This document shows, one piece after another, positions 17,044 to 26,192 of a stretch of DNA of 64,000 nucleotides. Position numbers and translations under genes: made by a program. The stretch is from positions 1,674,001 to 1,738,000 of the forward strand of contig CP091033.1 of NCBI GenBank assembly GCA_039725955.1, written 5' to 3'. The notes beneath the pieces were generated by a model, which worked only from the letters and a program-made list of their open reading frames with translations, ran no database searches and was not told where the DNA came from. The DNA comes from Sinorhizobium sp. B11 (GTDB lineage Bacteria > Pseudomonadota > Alphaproteobacteria > Rhizobiales > Rhizobiaceae). The number at the start of each line of letters is the position of its first letter. Within the stretch, counting starts at the first letter, position 1.

Positions 17044-19322
17044 GCGGCTTCGACCTCCTGATCGTGGATCGGCCTCTGCAAAGCAGGCGAAGAAGCGCTT
17101 CGTGCCGTAAAAGCGTTGAGACGCAGGGCATTGGTGACGACGATGATCGAAGAGGTTGACATCGCCACGGCAGCAATCAGTGGCGTCGCGAGGCCGGCGA
17201 TCGCGATCGGTACGGCCAGGACGTTATAGCCGATCGCGAGTGCGAAATTCTGCCGGATGAGCGCGGCCGAGCGTCGGGCGATCCGGATCGCATCGGGCAC
17301 TGCATCGAGTCTCTCGTTGAAGAAGACGAGGTCGGCCGCCTGGCGTCCTATGTCGGAAGCGCTGGACGGCGCCATCGAAACATGGGCTGCGGCGAGCGCA
17401 GGCGCGTCATTAATGCCGTCGCCGACCATCAGGACGCGCCGTCCCGCCTCTCGCAGGGCCTCGCAGGCTTCCACCTTCTGCTTCGGGGTCAATGCGCCAA
17501 GGGCGCGATCGACGCCGAGGCTGCGCGCCGTGCTTTCGACGACGGATTGGCGGTCCCCGGAAAAAATCAGCGTCTGGAAACCGGCCGATTCCAGATCGGC
17601 GACCGCCTCGGCCGCGCCCGGACGAAGCGTGTCATCGAAGAAGAAGCGCGCCAGCACCACCCCGTTTGCCGAAAGCACGACTTCGGACAGCGGACTGTCT
17701 GATGTCGCGATCTCGGCCTCGCCGCAGGCGAAGGATGCGTTTCCGAGCCTGTAGACGATATCGCCGCGCGAGGCTTCGAGACCGCCGCCTGCGACCTCTG
17801 TCACGCGATCGAATTGCTCCGCCATGACCGCCTGGCGGGCGAGCGACTGCGAGAGCGGATGCCTGGAATGCAGAGCAAGTCCCGTGGCGATCGCAATGTT
17901 CTTAACATTGTCGGCCTCGGTCCGCATGAGCCTCGGTTGCCCGAGCGTCAGCGTGCCCGTCTTGTCGAAGGCGACGGCGTCGACCTCGGCGAGCCGCTCG
18001 AGCGCCGAACCGTCCTTGACCATGACGCCCCTGCGAAAGAGTTCGCCGGCTGCGACGACCTGCACGACCGGGACGGCCAGTCCGAGGGCGCATGGGCAGG
18101 TAATGATGAGCACGGCAACGCCGACGAGCATCGCCTGCTTCCAGTCCCCGCCGATGATGCCCCAGCCCAGAAATGACACCAGCGCAAGCAGGTGCACGGC
18201 GGGCGAATAAAGTGCTGCGGCCCTGTCGGCGATCCGCCGGTAACGCGCCCGTCCGCCTTCCGCAGCCTCCATCAGGCCGATGATCTCGGCAAGCAGCGAG
18301 TTGCGTGCCAGCTTCGTTGTGCGCACGATGAGCGAGCCTGTGAGGTTCATGGCCCCGGAATGGACATCCGTTCCCGGTTTTACGGCTACCGGGCTGCTCT
18401 CACCCGTCACGATCGACAGGTCGAGATCGCTCTCGCCGCTGGCGACGATACCGTCGACCGGGATGCGGTCGCCGGCCGCCACGGCAAACTCGTCGCCGAC
18501 TGCGATCTCCTCAACCGCCACGTAGCGTCTCGACCCATCGGCCGCCAGCACCAACGCCCCGCGCGGAGCAAGCCGCGCCAGCCCGTTGATCGCTGCGCGC
18601 GCCTTCTCGCGCATGACGTGGTCGAGGGTCCGGCCGATCAGAAGGAAGAACAGCAGTGATACGGTCGCATCGAACCAGGCATGCTCGCCATGATGCATCG
18701 TCTCCCAGAGCGAAACCGCATAGGAGAGCGTCACGGCGAGTGAGATAGGCACATCCATGTTCGTGCGCCCGCGCTTCAACGCGTTCCAGGCCGATTGAAA
18801 GAAGAACCGGCCGGAATAGACGAGCGCAGGCGCTGCGATCATCGCCGAGATCCAATGGAACATGTCACGCGTCGCGGCATCCGCGCCCGACCAGACAGAT
18901 ACGGAGAGAAGCATGATGTTTGTCGCGGCAAAACCCGCAACCCCGACCGCAAGGAGAAGCTGGTTCCGTGTCTTGTCGCTTTCCGGCGCAAGCGGCGTGA
19001 AGAGATGGACCCTGTATCCGGTCGCGCTGATCGCGGCAGTGATGCCGGCCGGATCGACCGGTTTGTTGTCCATCTCCTCGGCATAGACGCAGCTCACACG
19101 CCTGGAGGTGAGGTTCACCCTGGCCTTGCGCACATAGGGCAGGCCCGACAGAGCCCGCTCGATGGTCGATATGCAGGCGCCGCAATGGACGTCAGGCACG
19201 CTGAGATCGAGCTGACGAAGGCCTCCGCCGAGCGCATGGCTTACAAGTCCGATCTCTTCGGCGCTGAAGGCGGTCGTGCTCATCGCCAGGACGCCGTCCG
19301 CATTCATGGTGCAGCAGGTCAT
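17040..19322 (-). CDS. fixI: copper-transporting P1B-type ATPase FixI (CcoI)
   Basis: FixI exports copper across the inner membrane for assembly of the CuB site of cbb3 oxidase. The 760-residue protein starts with MTCC and has a heavy-metal-binding domain with CGAC (C47, C50). It has the transmembrane metal-site motif CPC (409-411), the phosphorylation motif DKTGT (D453), an HP locus (SRHPLSQ) and the hinge GDGINDAPAL. It overlaps fixH and fixS by four bases each. All catalytic motifs are intact. Confidence 0.95.
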   Translation of the reverse strand: MTCCTMNADGVLAMSTTAFSAEEIGLVSHALGGGLRQLDLSVPDVHCGACISTIERALSGLPYVRKARVNLTSRRVSCVYAEEMDNKPVDPAGITAAISATGYRVHLFTPLAPESDKTRNQLLLAVGVAGFAATNIMLLSVSVWSGADAATRDMFHWISAMIAAPALVYSGRFFFQSAWNALKRGRTNMDVPISLAVTLSYAVSLWETMHHGEHAWFDATVSLLFFLLIGRTLDHVMREKARAAINGLARLAPRGALVLAADGSRRYVAVEEIAVGDEFAVAAGDRIPVDGIVASGESDLDLSIVTGESSPVAVKPGTDVHSGAMNLTGSLIVRTTKLARNSLLAEIIGLMEAAEGGRARYRRIADRAAALYSPAVHLLALVSFLGWGIIGGDWKQAMLVGVAVLIITCPCALGLAVPVVQVVAAGELFRRGVMVKDGSALERLAEVDAVAFDKTGTLTLGQPRLMRTEADNVKNIAIATGLALHSRHPLSQSLARQAVMAEQFDRVTEVAGGGLEASRGDIVYRLGNASFACGEAEIATSDSPLSEVVLSANGVVLARFFFDDTLRPGAAEAVADLESAGFQTLIFSGDRQSVVESTARSLGVDRALGALTPKQKVEACEALREAGRRVLMVGDGINDAPALAAAHVSMAPSSASDIGRQAADLVFFNERLDAVPDAIRIARRSAALIRQNFALAIGYNVLAVPIAIAGLATPLIAAVAMSTSSIIVVTNALRLNAFTARSASSPALQRPIHDQEVEAA

Positions 19323-19804
19323 TGGCCGAACTCCGCAGTGTCGATGCGCACGGCCTCGTGCATGACGATCTCGCCGCTGCGGCGCGAGGTGACCTCGACG
19401 ATCCAGTCGCCTTCGGCGATTACGTGATCCGCCTCGAACCGCCCTTCCGAAAGTTTGATCAACGCAACGCGAAAATCTTCATGATCGCCGACCGGCCGCT
19501 TGAAGTTGGCCACGACGTCGTCGACAACAGCCGGCGAGCCGTCCCTGTTGCTGATGTCATAATGGATTTCGCCGCTCTTCAGCGAAAGCCTGCCCGCGAT
19601 CCCGGAGGCAGCCATCGCCTTCATGGCGGCGGCCTTCTCATTGAATTCCTGGCTGGCGACATAGGTGTTTTCGACCACGAGCCCGCTCCAGCTCGATGAG
19701 GCGTACCAGGCCATCGTAAAGTTGACGGCGATGATTACGCCGAAGAAAGCACAGGTCGTCAGCAACATATGCCTGCCGGTGAATCCTTGCGTGCGGGTGC
19801 TCAT
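19319..19804 (-). CDS. fixH: cbb3 oxidase assembly protein FixH (CcoH)
   Basis: A 161-residue protein with one N-terminal membrane helix (MLLTTCAFFGVIIAVNFTMAW) and the family signature of a short periplasmic beta domain (FKRPVGDHEDF, ADHVIAEGDWIVEV). CcoH interacts with the oxidase and is needed for stable assembly. The start overlaps the fixG stop and the stop overlaps fixI, so all four fix genes are translationally coupled. Confidence 0.92.
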   Translation of the reverse strand: MSTRTQGFTGRHMLLTTCAFFGVIIAVNFTMAWYASSSWSGLVVENTYVASQEFNEKAAAMKAMAASGIAGRLSLKSGEIHYDISNRDGSPAVVDDVVANFKRPVGDHEDFRVALIKLSEGRFEADHVIAEGDWIVEVTSRRSGEIVMHEAVRIDTAEFGQ

Positions 19805-21369
19805 CTGACATCTCCTGGGGCGTTGAATGCGGCGCGATAGGTCGCGCGGTCGGCGTGACCGGCATCTTCGATCGAAAAGAGGAATTCGTTGATCGCCTCG
19901 CCCGTCGGCTTGCGGGTGACGAATACCTTGAGTGTCGTCGCTGCATCGGGCGCGGCGTCGATCGTGAACCGACGTCCTTCCTCCTTGCCGAGTTCAGGAA
20001 TCCGCATCGTCGCGCCATCGATGCCCGACAGGGTCAGCTCGATCGTTCGCGGTTTGGGGACCATGTTGAGGACGCGCAGCGTATATCCGTTGCGGATCGA
20101 TCCGTCGCTTTCCAGCACGTATTGCGGATTGCGGTCATGGACGACATTGAGCTCCAGCCGTTCGCGCATCGACAGGTGCACGAGCATGGCAATGCCGATG
20201 CAGGTCCAGACGCCCGCGTAAAAGACGACGCGCGGTCGGAAGATGATACGCCAGTTGAAGTGGCGAATGCCGTCGACAAAGGAACCATCCGGATTTCTGA
20301 CGCGCGCCGGCTGGACCGGCGTCCTGCCTGCGTCGGTGGCGATGTTCATGTTGCTCGCATATTCGCTGAGCGTCGCATAGGCTATCAGGCCGCGCGGTTT
20401 GCCGATCTTGTCCATGACATTGTCGCAAGCATCGATGCAGAGCGCGCAGGTGATGCACTCCATCTGCTGGCCATCGCGGATGTCTATGCCCATCGGACAG
20501 ACCGCAACGCAGGCATTGCAGTCGACGCAGTCACCGACGGCCTGTCCTTCCGCCTGCGTCTTCTTGGCATGGCGCGAGCGCTGCTCACCCCGCCAGTCGT
20601 TATAGGTCACGACCAGCGAGTTCTCATCGAGCATGGCGCCCTGTATGCGCGGCCAGGGGCACATGTAGGTGCAGACCTGTTCGCGCAGGAGCCCGCCAAA
20701 GACGTAGGTGGTCGACGTCAGAATGGCGACCGTGGCGTAGGCGACGGCCGGAGCCTGCCCGGTGAAGAGCCCTTTGACGAGCGTCGGCGCGTCGGCGAAA
20801 TAGAATACCCACGCGCCGCCGGTGAGAACGCCGATGACAAGCCAAGTCGCATGCTTGAGCAGGCGCTTGCGAAGCTTGTCGAACGTCCACGGCCCGGCGT
20901 CCAGTTTCATTCTGGCATTGCGGTCGCCTTCGATGGCGCGCTCGACGGCAAGAAAGAGGTCGACCCAGACCGTCTGCGGACAGGCATAACCGCACCAGGC
21001 GCGACCGACTGCCGAGGTGACCAGAAACAGGCCGAACCCAGCCATGACCAGCAACCCGGCGACATAGTAGAACTCCTGCGGCCAGATCTCGATGAAGAAG
21101 AAAAAAAAGCGGCGCGACGACAGGTCGATCAGGATAGCCTGGTCGGACGCATAAGGTCCGCGATCCCAGCGGATCCAGGGCGCAAGATAGTAGATCGCGA
21201 GCGTGATCAGCATCACGATCCACTTGAACCGGCGAAAATGTCCTTGAACCCTCTTGGGAAAGACCTTCTTACGAGCCGCATAAAGCGGCTGACGGTTGCG
21301 CCGGGCGTTGACCGGCTCCGCATTGACGCGTTCCACTAATTTGGGATCGGGTGCTGTGTAGAGGTTCAT
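19801..21369 (-). CDS. fixG: polyferredoxin FixG (CcoG), copper reductase for cbb3 assembly
   Basis: A 522-residue membrane protein with several membrane segments, cytoplasmic 4Fe-4S clusters and a C-terminal periplasmic Ig-like domain. Cysteine motifs include WCGYACPQTVW, CVDCNACVAVCP and CITCALCIDACD. CcoG has been shown in Rhodobacter to reduce Cu(II) to Cu(I) for the CcoI pathway. The ATG at 21369 begins the usual MNLYTAPDP N-terminus; an ATG at 21420 would lie upstream of the predicted transcription start. The anaerobox at 21423-21436 makes it the first gene of fixGHIS. Confidence 0.94.
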   Translation of the reverse strand: MNLYTAPDPKLVERVNAEPVNARRNRQPLYAARKKVFPKRVQGHFRRFKWIVMLITLAIYYLAPWIRWDRGPYASDQAILIDLSSRRFFFFFIEIWPQEFYYVAGLLVMAGFGLFLVTSAVGRAWCGYACPQTVWVDLFLAVERAIEGDRNARMKLDAGPWTFDKLRKRLLKHATWLVIGVLTGGAWVFYFADAPTLVKGLFTGQAPAVAYATVAILTSTTYVFGGLLREQVCTYMCPWPRIQGAMLDENSLVVTYNDWRGEQRSRHAKKTQAEGQAVGDCVDCNACVAVCPMGIDIRDGQQMECITCALCIDACDNVMDKIGKPRGLIAYATLSEYASNMNIATDAGRTPVQPARVRNPDGSFVDGIRHFNWRIIFRPRVVFYAGVWTCIGIAMLVHLSMRERLELNVVHDRNPQYVLESDGSIRNGYTLRVLNMVPKPRTIELTLSGIDGATMRIPELGKEEGRRFTIDAAPDAATTLKVFVTRKPTGEAINEFLFSIEDAGHADRATYRAAFNAPGDVR

Positions 21370-21422
21370 GGGCCTGTTCCGATTTGTGACTGCCCTTCTC
21401 CTCCGTTTCCAGCTGACCATCC

Positions 21423-21436
21423 TTGATTCATATCAA
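21423..21436 (-). promoter_or_regulatory. perfect anaerobox before fixGHIS
   Basis: TTGAT-TCAT-ATCAA is the exact FixK/Fnr consensus and fully symmetrical. Its centre lies 60 bp before the fixG ATG, placing a class II transcription start near 21388. Confidence 0.88.
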
Positions 21437-21549
21437 GAACGTGGTTTGCACGGCACATACGCTGCGCAGGCAGGATGCGGCCCTGAAAGAGCCCGGCAAT
21501 CGACAGGCATAGGCGGTTGCGTCCGATCGCTCCTTGCGCTTGGTCAAAG

Positions 21550-21583
21550 AAAAAGGGCCGCGCCCGGGAGAGAGGGCACGGCC
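21550..21583 (-). terminator. rho-independent terminator after fixNOQP
   Basis: On the minus strand GGCCGTGCCC and GGGCGCGGCC pair (one G-U type mismatch) around an 8-base loop, followed by C and five T. It ends the fixNOQP transcript before the fixG promoter. Confidence 0.8.
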
Positions 21584-21629
21584 TGGAGGACAACGGGGAG
21601 AAGCCGCTGGGACGTCCTCGTTTGCAGAT

Positions 21630-21815
21630 TTAGCGGCTGGTCGGGTTGTGATCTTTGAGGCAGATCAAACTTACGATCGAACTGCCGATCTTTGCGGGAT
21701 CTTCCTGTTCGCAGGACGGTGGTGCGGACCTTGCCCGCATCGACACACGCGAGCGGATCACCGCACGCGGGGTGCCATAGAGTTCAAGGAGCGCATTATG
21801 GTCATGGTTCGTCAT
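21630..21815 (-). CDS. possible small protein following fixP (61 aa)
   Basis: The ATG at 21815 lies 12 bases after the fixP stop with AAGGAACC upstream, so it could be translated as a fifth gene of fixNOQP. The first half shows coding-like third positions. The product starts MTNHDHNALLELYGTPRAVI and has no membrane segment or known family. The second half is less convincing and carries a chance TTG-N8-CAA sequence. It may be real but is unproven. Confidence 0.35.
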   Translation of the reverse strand: MTNHDHNALLELYGTPRAVIRSRVSMRARSAPPSCEQEDPAKIGSSIVSLICLKDHNPTSR

Positions 21816-21827
21816 CGTGCAGGTTCC

Positions 21828-22691
21828 TTATTGGCCGCCGCCGAGCGAGTGGACGAAGACGGTGAGCTCCTTGACGGTCGTGTCTCCAAGGCGCGCGGAC
21901 CAGGCCGGCATGACGCCATGTTTTGGAGCTGCTACCTGTCTGATGATGGCGTCCTCACCCCTGCCCTTCAGCCAGATGGCATCGGCAAGATCCGGTGCGC
22001 CCATCTCCGCCTTGCCCCTGGCATCCTCGCCGTGACAGGCCGCACAATTGTCCAGGAATACCTGCTTGCCGGGTTCCACAAGCCCTTCGTCGGATGGCTT
22101 GTTCGTCAGGCTCCATACATAGGCTGCGACCTGGCGGATCTGATCCTTGTCGATCATGTCTGCGAAAGCAGGCATTTCGGAGACATGCGTGTCCGTGTCG
22201 CCGTCGAAGCGGATGCCATGGGCGATCGTCGTCTGGATGGAATCAAGGTCACCACCCCAGAGCCAATCGTCGTCGTTGAGGTTCGGGAAACCGGGTCCAC
22301 CGCTCGCACCGGAACCGTGGCACGGCGCGCAATTCACCTTGAAGGCGGAGGCGCCGCCGGCGATCGCGAATTCGCGAAGCGCCGGGTCGGCATCGATTTC
22401 CTGGACGGTCTTGGCGGCGATCATGTCGTGAAACTTCGTCTGCGAGGCCTTGGCCAGATCAAGTTCTTGCTGCAGTTCGGCGCGGCTCGAAAAGCCGAAA
22501 TAGCCTTTGGTGGCTGATGTGATCATGGGAATGGCCGGATAGGCGATCGCATAGCCTATTGCCCACAGGATCGTCGCATAGAAGGTCCAGACCCACCACC
22601 GTGGCATTGGATTGTTCAATTCACGGATCCCGTCCCATTCATGGCCAGTGGTTTCGACGCCGCTGATTTCATCGATATGTTTTTCCGACAT
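21828..22691 (-). CDS. fixP: cbb3 oxidase diheme cytochrome c subunit FixP (CcoP)
   Basis: A 287-residue protein. A membrane anchor (RWWVWTFYATILWAIGYAIAYP, about 31-52) is followed by two cytochrome c domains with heme motifs CAPCH (C121, C124, H125) and CAACH (C216, C219, H220). CcoP relays electrons from bc1 or soluble carriers to CcoO and CcoN. The N-terminal HEWDGIRELNNPMPRWW signature is typical. It follows fixQ by one base. Confidence 0.96.
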   Translation of the reverse strand: MSEKHIDEISGVETTGHEWDGIRELNNPMPRWWVWTFYATILWAIGYAIAYPAIPMITSATKGYFGFSSRAELQQELDLAKASQTKFHDMIAAKTVQEIDADPALREFAIAGGASAFKVNCAPCHGSGASGGPGFPNLNDDDWLWGGDLDSIQTTIAHGIRFDGDTDTHVSEMPAFADMIDKDQIRQVAAYVWSLTNKPSDEGLVEPGKQVFLDNCAACHGEDARGKAEMGAPDLADAIWLKGRGEDAIIRQVAAPKHGVMPAWSARLGDTTVKELTVFVHSLGGGQ

Positions 22692-22692
22692 C

Positions 22693-22845
22693 TCAATCGT
22701 CCTTCAAAGGAATATTGGCGGCATCCTTGGCGGCCTGTTTGCCGCCGGGACGGAGCGTGAAAATCACCGCTCCGATAAAGAAGACCGTCATTGCCAGCAG
22801 GCCCCAGCTGTCGGCGAAGTGCCGCATTGCGGTGTAGGTTTCCAT
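22693..22845 (-). CDS. fixQ: cbb3 oxidase small subunit FixQ (CcoQ)
   Basis: A 50-residue protein: one membrane helix (GLLAMTVFFIGAVIFTL) followed by the conserved RPGGKQAAKDAANIPL tail. CcoQ stabilises the association of CcoP with the oxidase core. GAGGTG stands before the ATG. Located between fixO and fixP as in all rhizobial fixNOQP operons. Confidence 0.94.
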   Translation of the reverse strand: METYTAMRHFADSWGLLAMTVFFIGAVIFTLRPGGKQAAKDAANIPLKDD

Positions 22846-22853
22846 GTTTCACC

Positions 22854-23588
22854 TCATCGGTAGCCGGTGGCGTCGTCATAGGTCGAGAAGTCGACGAGCG
22901 TGCCGAGCATCTGCAGGTAGGCCACAAGGGCATCCATCTCGGTGAGCTTCTTGGGATCGCCGTCGAAGTCGCCGACCTTGGCCTTGGGATATCGCGCGAG
23001 AAGCGCCGTCGTATCGGCGTTCGGGTCGGCCTGCATCTTCATGTCCGCCTCCGCATTGGCGATCATGTCGTCGCTATAGGGTACGCCGACATCAACATTC
23101 GCTTTCAGGTCCATGCCGACGTCCTTGACGGTGATCTCGTGCTCCTTGAGGAAGGCATAGCTCGGCATGATCGATTCCGGCACGACGGCCCTCGGGTTTG
23201 ACAAGTGCTGGACATGCCACTCGTTGGAATAGCGGCCACCCACGCGCGCGAGATCCGGGCCCGTGCGTTTCGAGCCCCATTGAAAGGGGTGATCGTACAT
23301 GGATTCGGCTGCCAACGAGTAATGGCCGTAGCGCTCCACCTCGTCGCGGAACGGCCTGATCATCTGGCTATGGCAAAGATAGCAGCCCTCACGGATATAG
23401 ATGTTGCGGCCAGCCAGTTCGAGCGGCGTATAGGGACGCATCCCCTCCACCTTCTCGATCGTGTTCTGCAGGTAGAACAGCGGGGCGATTTCGACGATAC
23501 CGCCAATGCTGACGACGAGCAGCGAGCCGACCAGAAGGAGGGTCGCGTTTTTCTCGAGGATCTGATGTTTGTCCAGAATTGATGCCAT
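22854..23588 (-). CDS. fixO: cbb3 oxidase monoheme cytochrome c subunit FixO (CcoO)
   Basis: A 244-residue protein anchored by an N-terminal helix ([20 protein letters not shown]) with heme motif CYLCH (C69, C72, H73). A methionine in ESIMPSY is the likely distal heme ligand. The [20 protein letters not shown] lead-in is diagnostic. CcoO accepts electrons from CcoP and passes them to CcoN. Second gene of the operon, eight bases after fixN. Confidence 0.96.
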   Translation of the reverse strand: MASILDKHQILEKNATLLLVGSLLVVSIGGIVEIAPLFYLQNTIEKVEGMRPYTPLELAGRNIYIREGCYLCHSQMIRPFRDEVERYGHYSLAAESMYDHPFQWGSKRTGPDLARVGGRYSNEWHVQHLSNPRAVVPESIMPSYAFLKEHEITVKDVGMDLKANVDVGVPYSDDMIANAEADMKMQADPNADTTALLARYPKAKVGDFDGDPKKLTEMDALVAYLQMLGTLVDFSTYDDATGYR

Positions 23589-23596
23589 GTGTCACC

Positions 23597-25219
23597 TCAC
23601 TCGGCAGCCTGTGCCTGCGGCACATAGGCAGTAGGATTTTCGGCTTCGTCGCGCTGATGGCCCCGAATTGTCATGAAGACGTTCCAGGCCATCACGAGAC
23701 CGCCGGCGAGGTAGAGACCACCGCCAAGCGTGCGCAATACGTAGTATGGGAACATCGCCGCCACGGTCTCGGCGAAGGAGTAGACGAGGAAGCCCTGGGA
23801 ATTATATTCGCGCCACATCAGGCCCTGCTGGATCCCGGCGACCCACAGGACCGCCGCATAGACGACGATGCCGAGCGTTGCGAGCCAGAAGTGCCAGTTG
23901 ACCATGCGCAGGCTGTAGAGGCGTTCGCGGCCCCAGAGCTTCGGCGTCATGTAATAGATCGCGCCGAAGGTGATCATGCCGACCCAGCCGAGCGCACCCG
24001 AATGCACGTGACCGATGGTCCACTCGGTGTAGTGGCTTAGCGAGTTCACCGTTTTGATCGACATCATCGGGCCTTCGAAGGTCGACATGCCGTAAAAGGC
24101 GATGGCGACGATCATCATGCGGATAATAGGATCGGTACGGATCTTGTCCCAGGCGCCCGACAGCGTCATCAGACCATTGATCATGCCGCCCCAGGAGGGC
24201 ATCCAGAGCATGACCGAGAAGACCATGCCCAGCGTCTGCGCCCAGTCCGGGAGCGCGGTGTAGTGCAGGTGATGCGGCCCGGCCCAGATATACATGAAGA
24301 TCAGCGCCCAGAAGTGGATGATCGACAGCCGGTAGGAATAGACGGGGCGGTTCGCCTGCTTGGGCACGAAATAATACATCATCCCGAGGAAACCGGCCGT
24401 CAGGAAGAAACCGACGGCGTTGTGGCCGTACCACCATTGCGTCAGGGCGTCCTGAACCCCCGAAAACAGCGAGTAGCTCTTCGAGCCGAGGAAGGAAACC
24501 GGCACGGCAAGATTGTTGACGACGTGCAGCATCGCGATCGTCACGATGAAACCGAGATAAAACCAGTTCGCCACATAGATATGCGGCTCCTTGCGCTTCA
24601 GTATGGTGCCGAGGAAGACGGCGAGATAGGCGACCCAGACGATCGTCAGCCACAGGTCGACATACCATTCAGGCTCGGCATATTCGCGCGCCTGATTGAT
24701 GCCGAGGACATAGCCTGTCGCCGCCATGACGATGAAGAGCTGATAGCCCCAGAAGACGAACCAGGCGAGGCTGCCGCCAAAGAGGCGCGCATGACAGGTG
24801 CGCTGGACGACGTAGAAGGACGTCATGATCAGCGCATTGCCGCCGAAGGCGAAGATCACCGCCGAGGTGTGGACGGGCCGGAGCCTGCCGAAATTCAGAT
24901 AGGGAGCGAAATTGAGATCGGGGAACGCCAATTGCGCCGCAATGACGACGCCAACGAGGAAACCGACGACGCCCCAGAACACGGTGGCGATCAAGCCATA
25001 GCGGATGACCTCGTCGAAATAACCCGTTGGGTCCGCTTTCGGCAGCCGCCCTGCCGGCGAGAAATCCACGTTTCTGACGAGAAGTAGCGTTCCCGCAAAA
25101 AGGCAGAAGCTCAATATCCCCATGTGGATTGAAAATAGATGGTCGTGGGCGAAAGCAGCGCCAAGCAATGCCAGGAATGCTCCCACGGCGACCACCATGG
25201 TTTCCGTAGTATAGTTCAT
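23597..25219 (-). CDS. fixN: cbb3-type cytochrome c oxidase catalytic subunit FixN (CcoN)
   Basis: A 540-residue, ~12-helix heme-copper oxidase subunit carrying heme b, heme b3 and CuB. Histidine-bearing motifs include [34 protein letters not shown] (CuB ligands) and [11 protein letters not shown]. This enzyme has a very high oxygen affinity and supports respiration in microaerobic niches, including nodules. The start at 25219 is the usual position. The operon is headed by the anaerobox at 25308-25321 and ends at the terminator near 21550. Confidence 0.97.
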   Translation of the reverse strand: MNYTTETMVVAVGAFLALLGAAFAHDHLFSIHMGILSFCLFAGTLLLVRNVDFSPAGRLPKADPTGYFDEVIRYGLIATVFWGVVGFLVGVVIAAQLAFPDLNFAPYLNFGRLRPVHTSAVIFAFGGNALIMTSFYVVQRTCHARLFGGSLAWFVFWGYQLFIVMAATGYVLGINQAREYAEPEWYVDLWLTIVWVAYLAVFLGTILKRKEPHIYVANWFYLGFIVTIAMLHVVNNLAVPVSFLGSKSYSLFSGVQDALTQWWYGHNAVGFFLTAGFLGMMYYFVPKQANRPVYSYRLSIIHFWALIFMYIWAGPHHLHYTALPDWAQTLGMVFSVMLWMPSWGGMINGLMTLSGAWDKIRTDPIIRMMIVAIAFYGMSTFEGPMMSIKTVNSLSHYTEWTIGHVHSGALGWVGMITFGAIYYMTPKLWGRERLYSLRMVNWHFWLATLGIVVYAAVLWVAGIQQGLMWREYNSQGFLVYSFAETVAAMFPYYVLRTLGGGLYLAGGLVMAWNVFMTIRGHQRDEAENPTAYVPQAQAAE

Positions 25220-25307
25220 GATGACGTCCCCAGTGCGCAGACGACCACAGCGCGGTCGCCTTTCTCGTACTTTGAGGAACGACTGTCATGGAGACCCCGT
25301 CTGTTCC

Positions 25308-25321
25308 TTGATCCAGGTCAA
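25308..25321 (-). promoter_or_regulatory. anaerobox before fixNOQP
   Basis: TTGAT-CCAG-GTCAA on the plus strand, which reads TTGAC-CTGG-ATCAA on the minus strand. Its centre is 95 bp before the fixN ATG, predicting a transcript start near 25273. Confidence 0.8.
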
Positions 25322-25343
25322 CGAAGGCGTAGCTTTGCCCGTT

Positions 25344-25359
25344 GTTACAGACTGTTACA
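25344..25359 (+). promoter_or_regulatory. K-box-like direct repeat before fixK
   Basis: GTTACA-GACT-GTTACA, two exact hexamers with a 10-bp period, as expected for a dimeric OmpR/PhoB regulator. As I recall, the R. etli FxkR target (K-box) has the form GTTACA-N4-GTTACA. It lies ~95 bp before the fixK ATG. Confidence 0.75.
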
Positions 25360-25452
25360 GGGTCTTACCCTTTGGCACCGTCTGCTCATTCCGCTGTGAC
25401 CGAACGCCTTTCTATTGGCCTCACATTCAATCAGGGCACGGGGATCATTGGG

Positions 25453-26181
25453 ATGTTGATGCAGGGCCAGCAGGCATTCGAGAACGTCGATCTTGGCGTA
25501 AAGGCGGTTCAGGGCAATTCGTTGTCGTCGCTTTTCCAGATGTCGGCGATCGAAACGGTCGAGGCGGGAAAGGCGATCTGCTGGGAGGGTGATGCCGCAC
25601 GGCATCTGTTCCAGATCACCGAAGGCGTCGTTCGGCTTCATCGCATCATCGGCGACGGGCGCCGGGTCATCACCGCCTTTCACTTCGCCGGCGATGTCGT
25701 CGGCTCTTTCCTGCAGGGCGATTTCCTGTTTACCGCCGAAGCCGTGACGGATTGCAAGATTCGCCGCCTCTCGCGCAAACAGTTCCAGGAAGAGATCGAG
25801 CGTTCCGAGCTTCTGCGGCCGGCCTATATCAGCCTGCTCTGCAGGGAGACCGCGTCGGCCCACGACCAGCTCGTGCTCCTGTCCAGGAAAAATGCCGAGG
25901 AACGCCTGTGCACCTTTCTCATGAAGCTTGCGACCCGTGATGGCGAAACGCTCCATCAGGGGCTGCTCGAGGTGCCGATGAGCCGGCAGGACATCGCCGA
26001 TTATCTCGGCCTGACCATCGAAACCGTTTCGCGCTCGATCAGCAAGCTCGCCCAGAGGAAGATCGTCATTCCGGACGGCCGGCACAATCTGCGCATCGTC
26101 AATCTGGCCCGCCTCGCCCAGTTGTCGGGCAACGTGGATGATTTTTCGGACAGAACCTGCCATAGGGGTAGCGTCCACTGA
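25453..26181 (+). CDS. fixK: FixK-type Crp/Fnr regulator (no Fe-S cysteine cluster)
   Basis: A ~242-residue regulator with a cyclic-nucleotide-type sensor fold (IETVEAGKAICWEGDAARHL, VITAFHFAGDVVGSFLQG) and a helix-turn-helix with recognition helix LTIETVSRSISKL (E..SR, which reads TTGAT half-sites). The N-terminus lacks the cysteine cluster of FnrN/FnrL, so oxygen information must come through its transcription by FixL-FxkR. The start is uncertain: ATG 25453 is given, ATG 25459 and an upstream GTG at 25396 are alternatives. It diverges from fixN and precedes the hybrid fixL by 11 bases. It is the likely activator for the TTGAT-type boxes in this window. Confidence 0.88.
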   Translation: MLMQGQQAFENVDLGVKAVQGNSLSSLFQMSAIETVEAGKAICWEGDAARHLFQITEGVVRLHRIIGDGRRVITAFHFAGDVVGSFLQGDFLFTAEAVTDCKIRRLSRKQFQEEIERSELLRPAYISLLCRETASAHDQLVLLSRKNAEERLCTFLMKLATRDGETLHQGLLEVPMSRQDIADYLGLTIETVSRSISKLAQRKIVIPDGRHNLRIVNLARLAQLSGNVDDFSDRTCHRGSVH

Positions 26182-26192
26182 CTCCGGAACGA

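Noticed and set aside
19855..21339. 494-codon open frame on the plus strand opposite fixG
   Set aside because: It mirrors the codons of fixG, has no ribosome-binding site or recognisable domain, and arises from high GC content at third positions.
21655..21668. TTGAG-GCAG-ATCAA sequence between fixP and fixG
   Set aside because: One mismatch, lies within the small post-fixP frame and upstream of a terminator, with no gene at the proper distance.
25396..25453. GTG at 25396 as start of FixK
   Set aside because: It would add 19 residues not typical of the family as far as I can tell and lies very near the expected transcription start. It is kept only as an alternative.
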